Source: Megaleporinus macrocephalus
Taxonomy: Eukaryota; Chordata; Actinopteri; Characiformes; Anostomidae
DNA length: 64,000 nucleotides
Direction: 5' to 3'
Assembly (NCBI GenBank): GCA_021613375.1
Contig: CM038710.1
Coordinates: 31,850,695-31,914,694 of the forward strand
The notes beneath the pieces are model-generated. The model worked only from the letters and a program-made list of their open reading frames with translations. It did no database searches and was not told the DNA's origin. Position numbers and translations under genes: made by a program. This document shows positions 36,221-47,275 of this stretch, in pieces (within the stretch, counting starts at the first letter, position 1; each line of letters starts with the position of its first letter).

Positions 36221-37025
36221 TGTAACATCTCTGTGGAACAAAGGGGACGGGTGCCTTTTGTTTATCTACCCTTTTCTCCTGTTTGTTGTAGGGAGTTAGG
36301 GGTAGTTTTGTGTATTTTTGTTTACTTTGTTTTTCAGGCTAGTTAGTTTTCTAACTTTAGTTGTGTTAGGTTAGGTAGGTCATATGGTTAGGGGCAGCCA
36401 CTGATTTTTCAGTGGAGCCCAGATGACGTCACTTACTTGTAATTACTAAAGGTGCTTTGAAACATGGCGGGGCTCTGGGTCTCCCCCTTCACGTAGTGTT
36501 TATAGTTTGTTGGTGTCCACCAGCCAATAGACAAAAAACTGAACTGCCTGAAGTAGAGGTGTTGCCTCCGGAGCTGGCCCAGAGCTTTAGTGACCAGAAC
36601 AGTAGCTACCGGCACCGAGTGATTGAAGTAGATCACAGGTAAGCTGACTGCTCTCTGTAACTCCAAGCTTAAATTAAATTTACACATAGTGGAGGACTGA
36701 CTTTTACGTTTTTACATCACAAAGGGACAGCGTTTCAGGTTACAGACAGGTGGTAGTTCTTTCCTTTTCCCTAGACACTTGGTTGGTAGGTTGAATAGCG
36801 AGTCAGGTAAAATAGTTTTTAGCTGTGGTAACCTTAGTCTGTAACAGTTATTTTGTTTGTTGCTTTGGCATTTGGCTGTCCCTAAAGCCACTGCCCCATC
36901 TTGTAACTCATTTGTTGAAAATAAACTTGCAGTTTTCTTGTTTTGGTGTTTGGTCTGGCAGAGGTCAGGGGAGAGAACCCACTCTCAATTTTTGTTATGG
37001 CCTGACCCTAGACCAGGTCGTAACA
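36221..37025 (+). mobile_element. LTR-like segment (about 805 bp), or a host promoter with first exon
   Basis: It begins TGTAACATCTC and ends GGTCGTAACA, with flanks GATTC and GATAT that share three bases. An AATAAA lies at about 36921, roughly 100 bases before the end, as in an LTR. It also holds a perfect CRE, an AAACATGGCGG motif and a good splice donor at 36638, which could equally mark a host promoter. No gag or pol is adjacent. Confidence 0.4.
36424..36480 (+). promoter_or_regulatory. Candidate core promoter: CRE plus YY1-like motif
   Basis: TGACGTCA at 36424-36431 is the full palindromic CREB/ATF site. AACATGGCGG at 36461-36470 matches the YY1 element found at starts of TATA-less promoters. 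No TATA box is visible. Confidence 0.4.
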
Positions 37026-37290
37026 GATATATCAATACTAGGTGTAGTGGTTAGCAGTGTCGCTTCACAGCAAGACTTTTCGTATTTAATTCCTGGTCCG
37101 GGCTGTTCTGTGTGGAGTTTGCATGTTCTCTCCGTGCTTGAGAGGGTTTCCTCCCACAGTCAAAAGACATGCATGTTAGGTTGATCAGTCACTCTCAATT
37201 GCCCATAGATGTGAGTGTGTGTAAGTGTGTGTTGGCCACTGGTGGCCTCTCCATGGTGTCCCCTGCCTTTGCTTGATGATGCTGGGATAT
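37026..37290 (+). mobile_element. tRNA-derived SINE, copy 3
   Basis: A box-like GGTGTAGTGGTTAGCAGTG at about 37040, then TGTGTGGAGTTTGCATGTTC, AAAGACATGCATGTTAGGTT and GCTTGATGATGCTGGGAT, as in 21857-22132. The B-box region is diverged. The tail after GGGAT is missing. Confidence 0.7.
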
Positions 37291-38232
37291 CAATACTATT
37301 GCAAACTGAAGACATAACTAGTAACAGTGATAATAACTCAAGTTAAGACCACTTGTTTCCTCTGCCTCGAAAGTAAGCATAACAGAAATTTGTGAAACTG
37401 TTAACATGGTTGTGTGAGTAGTTTTGCTTTGTTGAAAAAAAAAACATCCTTTAAATTGTTTCTTTGTATTTGTCATTTTTGGGAATTACATCTTTTTACT
37501 ATACTAGCTGTAAACAACAGCTATTAATTAGTAAGTGAGTAAGTAATAATAATAATTATTATTTTAAGCATTCCTTGCTGTCACCATCATATTGGTTTAT
37601 CACATGATATACTATAATTGTGCAGAGGCCTTTATCTATGTTGAACACTGAAAAAGACTGAGATTAAATTATCCCACCAGAGGTGTCCCTAAAAACGAGA
37701 TGCTTGTGAAAGCTGAGCCAAATCTGAATACTTCTGAATAATTCTGAATTACTGAATAATGGCGGAGGCCATAAAAATGTATTATTTAAAATACAATTAT
37801 CATACAATTGAACAATAGCATTGTGCAGCTACAGTGCACCATCTCCATACCTGTCAAACGTGCCAGTACTGTTTTGCTGACTGCATTAGGTTGCATGCCC
37901 GACTCATCATTGCTTGACACTGATTGCGGCTGACGGAAATCCCAACTTTACATTATGTAATGCAAATGAGCTCAGTAATATATTTCAGCCGCATTGCCAA
38001 AATGTGTTTGTTTTCTGTGTTTTCCTGATAGGAACAGTTGAGTCCTTAAGAGAAAAGAGATAATTCTTTGCTGTCTGGTCCAAATTTGGCGTATGTCAGT
38101 GCCTGAGAGAAAGCGTGTGCGGTCTACCTTGTGTGAGTGTGTTTGTTTTACGTGTTTACTTCTAAACACAAAGCTGCTTATCTTCTGCCTGTAGGCTTTA
38201 CTGCAGCAACACAGTCCAGATTTAAACTACTG

Positions 38233-38265
<33 letters not shown>

Positions 38266-39429
38266 CCAGAAAGAAAGAAACAGAACCTAGCTGTGTTTTC
38301 ACTTTTCCACATGTTGTATGATGTGACAGAACAAAGGCATTACAGTATTACAGTGTACCAGTAATGCACACTAGTCAGTAGAGAACTGGGGCAAGCTGCA
38401 GAGTTAGGAGAGGAGAGCAGACAAGAGGAAAGTAAGAGAGAAGAGGAAAGAAGAGGGGAGCAAAGAAAATGGAAGTAGGGGGTAGTTTATTATATATTCC
38501 TACCCTTTAGATAGAAAAATGAAGGCTTGCAGATGAGATCAGATGCACTCAGACATGCCAACATCTGCCATTTCCTACTTTTCCTCCGCAGAAGTGGAAC
38601 CAAGAGAAACCAATCTCTCTTTCTTCTCTTGTTCTCTTTCAGTCAAACACACACGTACATACACTAGAGTTGTCACGATACCAAAACTCATAGCTATACA
38701 ATAATTAATTAAAATAATATATTTCAAATTAAACTAATGTAAACAGTTGCACCTTCAAACATCAACATTAAAATCATGTAGATGCCCATTCATGGAATTT
38801 GTTTAGCAGTACATGTACACCTAGAGGTATATATCCTGGACCTCTCCATCTTTGCTTTGTGGGGACTTTCTTCCACCTTTAGAATTGAAGCCAACAAGAG
38901 CTAAGCTTCATGTTACTTGCCACACTACAAATGTAGACAGCTGATGTGTAAACAACGTTGACTGGCTGACAGCATCCTCTTCAACTTGGTGGTTGTGACA
39001 GCAGCCAAGCTATGCGTCTACACACTTTATGTGCATTAACAAGGACATAAAAGCCAAGACAAGCAAAAAAGAAACTGCTTTCTTCTTTTAAGCACTATGA
39101 TAATTAAGAAAGCCCATTTCTGCCAGGTAGTGAAGTATTATTTTCTCTTTCTCTGTTTCTGGCATCTGTACGCCCAAGTTTGTATTTGCAAAAATAATGA
39201 CTTATTTTCTCAAAATAATGGCTCAGCTTCCTGAAATATTTATGTCATAATAACTTTTCTTATGCTGTAATAATAGCTTACTTTTTAAATATTTAATAAC
39301 TCATTATTTGAATATGGTCTTGGTCAATATTTTGAAAAAATAAGTCATTATTTCATCTATTACTCCTCTTTTGGTATCACTGGTGCTGTGTTATTTACTA
39401 ATAGACTATTTAACTCTACATAGAGCAAC
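37291..39429. other. Mostly unassigned; AC microsatellite at 38234-38264
   Basis: TAGAGTTGTCACGATACCAA at about 38665 resembles the end of a fish DNA transposon, but no partner was found. 38395-38470 is purine-rich. No exon recognised. Confidence 0.4.
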
Positions 39430-39439
39430 AAATACCCCA

Positions 39440-40130
39440 TGATTCCTCTCCTCAGGGTGTCTCACAGGGACCTATTCTTGGGCCTATTCTCTTTATCATC
39501 TACATGTTTTTCACTTGATCAGATAATTTGTTTCTTTAGTTTTCATTTTTAGTCTGAAGATTTATGAAATGTATGTCAGCAACTGCTCTAGATCAGCGAT
39601 ATTCCCACCTTTGTTAGTAGCTTATATGTGATATACAGTAATGGTTGAATGCCAGTTCTCCTAAGTTTAATTTTTGATTTGTCTTTACTGTCCTGTTTTA
39701 AAACTGAGACGGCGTTATGGCAAACTAACTGCTCCTAACTTTGGTGTCAATCATTCAAACCTTCAATCATCCATCTTCCTTTACTGCTCATATTAGTTCA
39801 ATAGCAGAGACAGCATTTTTCCATTTGCAAAGTATTGCACATCTTTATCCTTTCCCTTAGCATGTCTGATACTGAAGTGCTCATGGTTTTATCACATCTC
39901 ATCTAAATAATCTAAATATACCTTGCATACTGGTCCTCCTGCCAAATCACTTTCCATTTGTTCAGAATGCAGCTGCTAGGTTACTCAGCCATGCCAAGAA
40001 ATCTGATAACATTACTCCCATCCAGGCTTCCATTTCCTTTCACAGCCAGTGTAAAAATTTCCAGATTATGTATAAGGCACTTTGTGATCTCATCCCACTG
40101 TACATACAAAGAAGTACGGCACACATATAT
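39440..40130 (+). pseudogene. LINE reverse-transcriptase pseudogene
   Basis: The plus strand at about 39452-39513 encodes PQGVSQGPILGPILFIIYM, the motif preceding the catalytic YADD in reverse transcriptases. The YADD segment itself is not seen and appears deleted. At 39940-40110, LPAKSLSICSECSC-like codons with frameshifts, then FQIMYKALCDLIPLYIQ, correspond to the LPAKSLxxxQNAAARL and YKALxxLxPxYI regions of L2/CR1 proteins. Frames shift several times. Inactive. Confidence 0.65.
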
Positions 40131-40164
40131 GCTCATAGTGGTTGGTATATTGAAGGGGGTTCCA

Positions 40165-40352
40165 CTGCTGCCCTCTATGCTGTAGACTGGGGCTCAATTC
40201 CCCGACTGGGTAACCACCTTACACTCTACTAATAAGAGTCATTGGGCAAGTAGGTGAAGGCAGTGTTAGGAACTACCTTCACCTACGTGTGAACCTACGT
40301 CACTCTGGATAGAAGCGTCTGCTACAGAGCGTCTGCCAAATGTTGTAAACGT
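40165..40352 (+). mobile_element. SINE inserted in the LINE relic
   Basis: GTAGACTGGGGCTCAATTCC is a worn tRNA-like B-box region. CACTCTGGATAGAAGCGTCT then GCCAAATGTTGTAAACG is the tail shared by many fish SINEs with the CTGGATAAGAGCGTCTGC motif. Confidence 0.65.
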
Positions 40353-40440
40353 TAATTTATTAAGGTCTGGCAATTCTGTTCTTTCACAGTTCAAACTAGA
40401 GTCTAGGGTTGGCAGATCCTTTAATGAGCATCGCTCCTAA

Positions 40441-41342
40441 ATATAAATGCTCCCACAAAATATTTGTGATACTTAGCAGCTCTCTCTTTAGAAGCATGCC
40501 CACCCCTGCAACGCACACCTGTACTGTCTGTCTCTCGACTTCACTTTCACTTTCTCTTACCCACACTATGGCTAAACAGTTACAGTCTGAGTGCTAATGG
40601 CCCAGAGCAGGCAGCATTAACGACCACCCCAGGGGCCAGCTGTGGGTGGGCAGCCCAGAAAGGTCAACACCATCTGCAGGTGTCAGGTGTTCTGGGGCTC
40701 TCTCCGCAAATAATGCTTTAGTGTCCAGAAACAGAAAAACCCAAACTAACCTAAAACAGAAAGTGGGCCTTTCTTTGCTTTAAAAGCAACGAGCTAGTTA
40801 TTGCATCAAGAATTAGTATCAAAATAGATGCAAATGGAAGTACACAAATCCTCCTTTTGTTTTTTTCTTCCCTGCTCTGCTTTCTTCTACCAACAAAGGT
40901 GAGGATTTAATGCATGTGTGAACTTAATGACCTGATCTGACTCTTGAATATAAAGTGTTTTCACCGCGTTAGAAAGATCTCAGTCTTGCTTGTGGAGGCG
41001 TAACACACTGTGTGGCTCAGCCGAGTTAAAAGCAGGTTGCTTTTATACTTTCATAATGTTTACTGTGTAATTATTGTATAACAGGCTTTAACATGTAACA
41101 CAACTTGAGTGGTTTATGCTTGTTTCATACATAGAAATCGACACAGTATATCTACAGTATATTAGTGCCCTAATTAAATTTAGAACGGTGCCAATAAATG
41201 CATTCATTGAGTATTTTAAATTGTTCTCTGACGTCTACATAGAAGGTATGTGACTTCTGTGCGGCCAATGGACGTAAAATGAAACTGTTTTCATTTTTTT
41301 GGGGAGCTATATAATGTGATGAGCTGTGCTTTGCTTTTCAGG
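40441..41342. other. Unassigned stretch
   Basis: No element or exon recognised. 40600-40720 is GC-rich and unique-looking. Confidence 0.4.
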
Positions 41343-41350
41343 TTTACAGG

Positions 41351-41853
41351 CAGAGGTGGCAGAAGTACATGAGTTCCTTACTTAAGTACAAGTACTAGTA
41401 ATTTAGTAAAAAAATAAAGTATGACTACATGTTTTAACACAAGTAAAAGTATTAAAGTACATGCTCCCAAATGTACTTAAAGTATAAAAGTAAAAGTATT
41501 TCTTTAAAAATAATTTTATTGAGAAACTGCTGAGGCCTTAAAGCTGTCAAAGTAGCCAATCACAGCCTCCCCTTTGCATCTAGTAGGATTATGATTTGCG
41601 CTTTACTGGGACCCTGAATAGAATTGCCTGATTAAAAATACATAAAACAGGAGATGAAAAGATCGTTTAAACTAAAGTAATGAGTATGTTTTCAAAGTGT
41701 AGTGAGTAAAAAGTACAGAATTTTCTTTTGAAATGTAGTGAGTAAAAGTAAAAAGTATTAGGTGACAGAAATACTCAAGTAAAGTACAGATGCCAAAAAT
41801 AATTACTTAAGTACAGTAACAAAATACTTGTACTTCGTTACTTACCACCTCTG
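41351..41853 (+). mobile_element. Nonautonomous hAT element (503 bp) with perfect 8-bp duplication
   Basis: The termini CAGAGGTGG and CCACCTCTG are exact inverted repeats. TTTACAGG flanks both sides (41343-41350, 41854-41861). Subterminal GTAC-rich repeats (AAGTACAAGTACTAG, AAAAGTACAG) are typical of a common fish hAT family. The middle is non-coding. Confidence 0.95.
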
Positions 41854-41999
41854 TTTACAGGCAACGTGATGACTTACATAGAAACAACATGTTGAAACAG
41901 ACACAGACAGGAAAATATAATTAACCTCTCTATACATAAAGTAATTAATAAATGTTTAACTTTATCAGACTCTGGAGTGGTGATGCTGTTCTACTTTGC

Positions 42000-42517
42000 A
42001 GCAACACCTGCACAAATAAGACCTTCCTTTCCAACTGTTAAGCACGAGGGTGGATCAATTGTGCTTGGGGTGTTGTGTTGAAGTACCAGCAGATTCTAGA
42101 TGCAAAACATCTGTTAAAAATACTAAAAAGGAATAAAAGTAATGGTTTCTACAACAAGATAATGATCCTAAACACACCTAAAAATCCACAATGGAACTAC
42201 TTCGCAAGCTGAAGGTTTTGTCATGCCAGTTCCTGTCCCCTGACCTAAACATCACTAGTTAAACTGTAGAAAACAGAACGATGAATGCAAGACGACCCAA
42301 AAAGTTGCTGACCATGCAGGGTCCCCTACTGTTTGCCTCAGACTTGTTTCATTTTTTGTTATTTTTAAAGGTAAAGGATGGGAAATTTCTTAAAATATCA
42401 AAGAATTATGTCATTTTTAACATTATGCCTTTTGGAAATCAGGTCATCTTTTGCTTGATAGCTGTTCACAGTAACAGAAAATTCAGTGACGTGTGCCCAA
42501 ACTTTTGCATGCCACGG
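42000..42517 (+). mobile_element. Tc1-like transposon 3' relic, copy 1
   Basis: It ends GTGCCCAAACTTTTGCATGC then CACGG with TA directly outside. Its last 130 bases match 63690-63785. Upstream, plus-strand scraps (GGSIVLG, YNKIMILNT, SCPSPDLNIT) are remains of the transposase catalytic domain, with stops and frameshifts. The left end is missing. Confidence 0.7.
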
Positions 42518-43367
42518 TATGCTTAAACTCACTCCAGTTTCAGTAATGAAAGAAAATAACTAGGAGCTTCTCTTGCGCTTTCTAAAGTCTAACTTTAATA
42601 TTCTCAGAGACTGAACTCAGCAAAGTAACAAAAACATTATCTATTATAATTGGGGAAACATAACAATCGATAGCCCAATGATCAACTGACAACTTTGAAG
42701 AAAACTCTTCATCTTTGCTTCTCTTTCACTGCGTTATTTAATATCTAATAATGTGCAATGGAAAATAGGGTGCTTTAAATCGACATGATTCAAACATTTC
42801 AGTCAGCTGCATATCAACGCGACTGCTGTCTTTAGGTTTATTCAATGTCGATAAAAACTGCGTTGTGCTTTATTTGTGTGCAATTGATTGCCACACTTAA
42901 ATTTTAAAAAATTTTTAAAAATTTTTAAAAAAAATTTTTAGCATTCACTCCCTGTGCCGGCTGACTCGCGCTTTATGATGGTTGACTGGTCAGAACGGAT
43001 GAAGACAGGCAGTGACGGTTGGGTCTGAATCAGCGCCGGCCTGAAGTCTTCAGCTCAGTAGCAGTCTGCTCTCATCTGAGCTCAGTTAAATATACTGTAC
43101 CTGGCAGTGCTGAGCTTTATAGAGGCATGAGCTTTGTTATGGACAGACTGGCATCTCCAACCAAAGCAAAGCAAGGCAACGCAAAGTTTGTCAGTTACTC
43201 CACTTTGTCCTTAGGTATATCCCATAGATTAAATATATAGTATATGTCTACACTAAGTCAGCCAATGTGAAGCCCTGGCCTGTTTGAAGTCATCTCGCCA
43301 TGTCCCTGTTGAAGCTGTCATTTTAAGGATTTGAGGATAGCATGTGAAAGTCAGTCAGCTGCATATA
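42518..43367. other. Unassigned; short T5A5 tandem repeat at about 42902-42940
   Basis: Alternating runs of T and A form a small perfect-type tandem repeat. Nothing else recognised. Confidence 0.4.
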
Positions 43368-43700
43368 CAGTGAGGAAAATAAGTATTTGAACACCCTACG
43401 ACTTTGCCAGTTCTCCCACTTAGAAATCATGACAGAGTCTGATTTTTTTATCTTGGGTGCATGTCCACTATAAGAGAGAAAAAAAATCTGGAAATCACAG
43501 TGTATGATTGTTTAATAATTTATTTCTGTGTTACTGCTGCAAATAAGTATTTGAACACCTGCCAATCAGCAAAAATTCTGACCCTCAAAGACCTGTTAGT
43601 CTGCACCTCCACAAGTCTGGAAAGGGCTACGGGGCAATTGCCAAGCAGCTTGGTGAAGAAAGATCAACTGTTGGAGCAATTATAAGAAAATGAAAGATGC
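43368..43700 (+). mobile_element. Tc1-like transposon 5' fragment, second family
   Basis: CAGTGAGGAAAATAAGTATT then TGAACACC follows a TA and is repeated internally (AATAAGTATTTGAACACCTG at 43542). At 43620-43695 the plus strand encodes [20 protein letters not shown] then IRK, the helix-turn-helix of a Tc1 transposase. The catalytic domain and right end are lost. Confidence 0.75.
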
Positions 43701-44225
43701 TAAAAATGACTGTCAATCATGACTGTATATAATTTTGGTTGGTGAACCGTGGCTATTACTGACAGGCCTTTAGATTAGGCCATAATTGTCAAACTTTTGG
43801 ATTCTAGTAGGACATTAGCACTAAGTTAACAGCGATTAAGATGAGCATTTTCTGGCCATTTTAGATCAAACATAGACATTCGGAGCTTGCTGTTTTAAAG
43901 CTCAAAACAGACTTATTACAGACTTATTACTTTGTTCGCTGTAGTTGTACAGTGACTCTTTCAGTAAAGATTGCTGGCATAGACCTGCCAGTGTTTTTCA
44001 GTTTTCAAAGCTGAATGAAGCTCATTAAGGCTACTGCTCATATTAAGGCTACTGCTCACATGCAAAGTTAGTGACATATCTAGGACCTTAGAAAGACCCA
44101 GAGTATATCCTTTGAAAATCTACCCCTTGATTAATTTCCCTGTAACTTATCTGAGTAGTTCATTCCGCTCCTGATGTCCTATCCAGTGGAAGAGCTAGAT
44201 TAGATGAAAGTATGTAAGTACTTAC
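43701..44225. other. Unassigned; small tandem duplication at about 44026-44062
   Basis: ATTAAGGCTACTGCTCA occurs twice in direct succession. No other feature. Confidence 0.5.
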
Positions 44226-45307
44226 CAGTTTTCTAAAAATGTTGGAACCGTGTGCAAAATGTAAATAAAAAACACAACACAAATGGTGTGCAAATCATTT
44301 AAACCCCACACCTAATTGGAAATAGTACAACATATTAAATGCTGAACTTATCATTTAGAATTCCATACCAGCAACATATTTGAATAACGTTGGCACAGGG
44401 CAACAAAAGACTGGTAAACACCTTTGATAGTTTAACCCATCATCTTTAATGTTTGATAGGCTAAGTGGCAACAGGTCAGTAAGATAATTGAGTATAAAAA
44501 GAGTATCCCAGAGAGGCGGAGTCTTTCAAAAGTAAAGATGGGGATCTGTTCACCACACTGTCAAAGACTGTGCAGGCAAATAGTGCAACAAATTCAAAAT
44601 AAAGTTTCTTGGCACTACATACTTGGAGATTTTATCGTCTACGCTGCATAAGATTCCGAGAATCCAGATAAATCTGTGTTCATGATGGTCGTGATCTTCG
44701 GGCCCTCGGGCCACACTGCATTAAAATCAGATATGCTTCTATAGAGTAAATGACTGCATGGGCCCTAATGGAAAACGTTGGAAGTTAATTATCTGTGAAC
44801 ACAGTTAGTCGCTGCATCGTTAAAACTCTTGCATATGAAGGAGAAAATGTATAAACAGGAACCAGAAATGCTGCCGCCTTCTCTGGCCAAGGGCTCATTT
44901 AGGATGGACTAGGACAAAGTGGAAAAGTTTCCTGTGGTCTGACCTGCCTGCAGTTCATACCCATTAAATACATCGCATTATGAAATTAAACAGGAAAACA
45001 ATTCACTTTTAAAACTGGAGCAAATTGTCAGCAAATGGTCTCCCCAATTCCCAAACGCTTACAGAGTTTTGGTAAAAGAAAAAGTGGCCCTGTGGTCCCA
45101 AATGTTTTGTTGGCATTAAATCCAGCTCAGGCATATATTTTATAAATAACAATATAACAATATATATTTTTTTAGTTTCAACTTTTGTGATAAGTTGAGT
45201 TTGTACTATTTTCAATTATATTTAGGGTTTAATTGATTTGCTTACCATTTCAATCTGTTTTTATTTACACTGCACACAGCATCCCACCTCTTTTGGAAAT
45301 GCAGCTG
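44226..45307 (+). mobile_element. Tc1/mariner transposon, internally deleted, third family
   Basis: The left end CAGTTTTCTAAAAATGTTGG then GTGTGCAAAATGTAAATAAA pairs with the right end (reverse complement CAGCTGCATTTCCAAAAGAG, then GTGCAGTGTAAATAAAAAC). The interior follows the order of a widespread fish Tc1-like element: ATAAAAAGAGTATCCCAGAG, CACCACACTGTCAAAGACTG, GTGGAAAAGTTTCCTGTGG, CAATTCCCAAACGCTTACAG. At about 44942 the text jumps from GTGGTCTGAC to CTGCCTGCAGT, removing most of the DDE catalytic core. Remaining transposase frames are broken. Confidence 0.75.
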
Positions 45308-46897
45308 CCATAGAGAAAAAACAAATCTGATTGTTTTAGGAACTGTACCAGTGTGTTTCTAATTCAAACAGAAAACAAAATAATTAAAAATACATTTGAT
45401 CATTTTTATTAGCCCATTTTTCTTAACATGTTTTCACACTTAAAAAATTGCATTCAATGGTCCTCATATGACAATAACAGTTTTATTTAACTGGAAATTA
45501 TTCAAGATAGACAAATGCGAATCAAGGACATTAAGCACATGACTTTCTCCAGTGCAGTCATGATGACTGAAGTCACTTCGCAAAGATCTTAGCAGAGATC
45601 TGTCACTGCTTTGCATCTTTGACAGTAAAAAGGAACTCTAGATAACTTTTGTTAATAAATGACACAGTTAATAGCTTGATTTGCTACCTATTTGTGTACA
45701 CAATCACATCCCTCTCTTGCATTTGCATGCATTGAATTTGGTAAAGAGTGTTTGTTCTGCTTGCATTCTAAACACAAGGAGTGACAGAAAGACAGTGACA
45801 TACGACGAGACACACACACACATACTCAACCGTGTCAAACAATATCAATAGCAACCCACGATGCAGAATGTTTAAATATTTACCGGCTCAGTTTCCAACA
45901 AAGCACACTGACTGTGGCTCTGTTTGCATACTCAACAGTTTAATACACCTGATGGCTGGGAGATAGCCGAGAACACCTGAAACCAGCGCTGCTGTACTGG
46001 CTCTGAATCAGAAACTGCTCTTGTGTTGAGTGCATCTTGCTCACATCGTGTTTAGGCCATGCTATGTCAACCCTCTCTGTCTGATTCTACAGAGTAGTAG
46101 CATAGCTCCAAACTCTCCTGCACTCTCCTGCACACTGCTTTTCTGTTTTCATCAGAAAGACCTTTTGCTACAGACCCCTCACACTATGGGCACCCCACCT
46201 ACATTGCCAGTATTGATGCGGTCAAGAGATGGTTTAAAAAATAAAATAGCAACTGTACAAAAGTCAAATATAATCTTCATTTGTCTAGTCAACATAGCCA
46301 TCAAGTGCCAGTTATACATATTTTAACAGATATTACTGAAAAGATTAGTATAAAGATATATAAAGTCTAGGTTTTCATGACTGTAGTTCAATAACATTAA
46401 GTTATAGAGAAAATTTTACTTCTTCTGGTAAGTGAGACACAACTATGTTTGACTGTTATAAGAATGTCTAATGTATTGTCTCCTTTGCTCTGGGATCTTT
46501 GTATTAACTGTAATGTGCACTGCCAATTTGCAATACAGGGTCAGGTGGATATTGAAAACTTTTTTCTTTTCCATAGAAGGCCTGGCTTGTCTGTTGGTGA
46601 GAAGACAATTAATGCCAAGCGGAAGCCAGTGGAGGTCAAGAACGGGGAGGCTCCGCCTGCAGAAATCTAGACACAGCAAAATAATGAAAATGAAATGCAT
46701 ACTTTGTAATGGTCATATGACATGATTTAAGAAATTAAAAGAATGACTTAATGTCGTGCCCCCTATAGTAAGAAGGTCTGGTTACTCTGTGTTATACTTT
46801 AAAGTAAGAAATATCTTTGCCAACTATTCATATATTACAGCATTGTGACCTCTGATTCTGGAAAATCCTAGATCTACCCCTGAACACATGGGTATAA
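45308..46897. other. Mostly unassigned; possible LINE scrap near 46590-46665
   Basis: The minus strand at 46615-46665 reads LPVLDLHWLPLGIN, reminiscent of the xPVLxxLHWLPV motif near the C-terminus of CR1/L2-type LINE proteins, but with no other support. Nothing else recognised. Confidence 0.35.
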
Positions 46898-46955
46898 ATC
46901 AAGTCATTGTCATTCCATCTATGTACAAGTACACAGTGGAGTGAAATATACTGAA
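46898..46955 (-). mobile_element. Extremely 5'-truncated LINE copy (3' end only), copy C
   Basis: TCAAGTCATTGTCATTCCAT then ACAAGTACACAGTGGAGTGA corresponds to the outermost 3' end of the LINE at 24259-25542. Confidence 0.6.
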
Positions 46956-47275
46956 AAGAAAAAAGAAACACCTGGGAATTATGAGAGGGTCCCAGATCGC
47001 ATGCGGATGTGACACTGCTAGCCTGCTGTCGGCACTTGCAAACCTGCAAAGGCGAACCACATATTAAAAAACTCATACTCCCAAACAGATCTGGTCATCT
47101 ATTGGCACAGACATGGCAGTCTTGCCTACTAGCAAACTGCATGTGAGCCAAAAGTGGCATACATGTAAACAACCTCCTCTGGCCCACATGTTTCAAAACA
47201 GATCTGGTTCACTTCTGGAACAGATAAGGCAGATTGGCTTACAGGCAAACTGCACATGAGCCAAAAGAAATGAGC
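46956..47275 (+). repeat. Tandem-like repeat of about 114-bp period
   Basis: 47082-47158 and 47196-47272 share AAACAGATCTGGT, CAGA(C/T)A then GGCAG, and GCAAACTGCA(T/C) then TGAGCCAAAAG. A more diverged earlier unit may start at about 46980. Confidence 0.6.

Larger units (their letters stand above)
39430..40440 (+). mobile_element. Degenerate LINE relic (CR1/L2-like), interrupted by a SINE
   Basis: It carries reverse-transcriptase scraps in order (see the pseudogene entry) and continues after the SINE as RSGNSVLSQFKLESRVGRSF at about 40365-40425, resembling the C-terminal segment of L2-type proteins. Many indels and stops; old. Confidence 0.65.
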
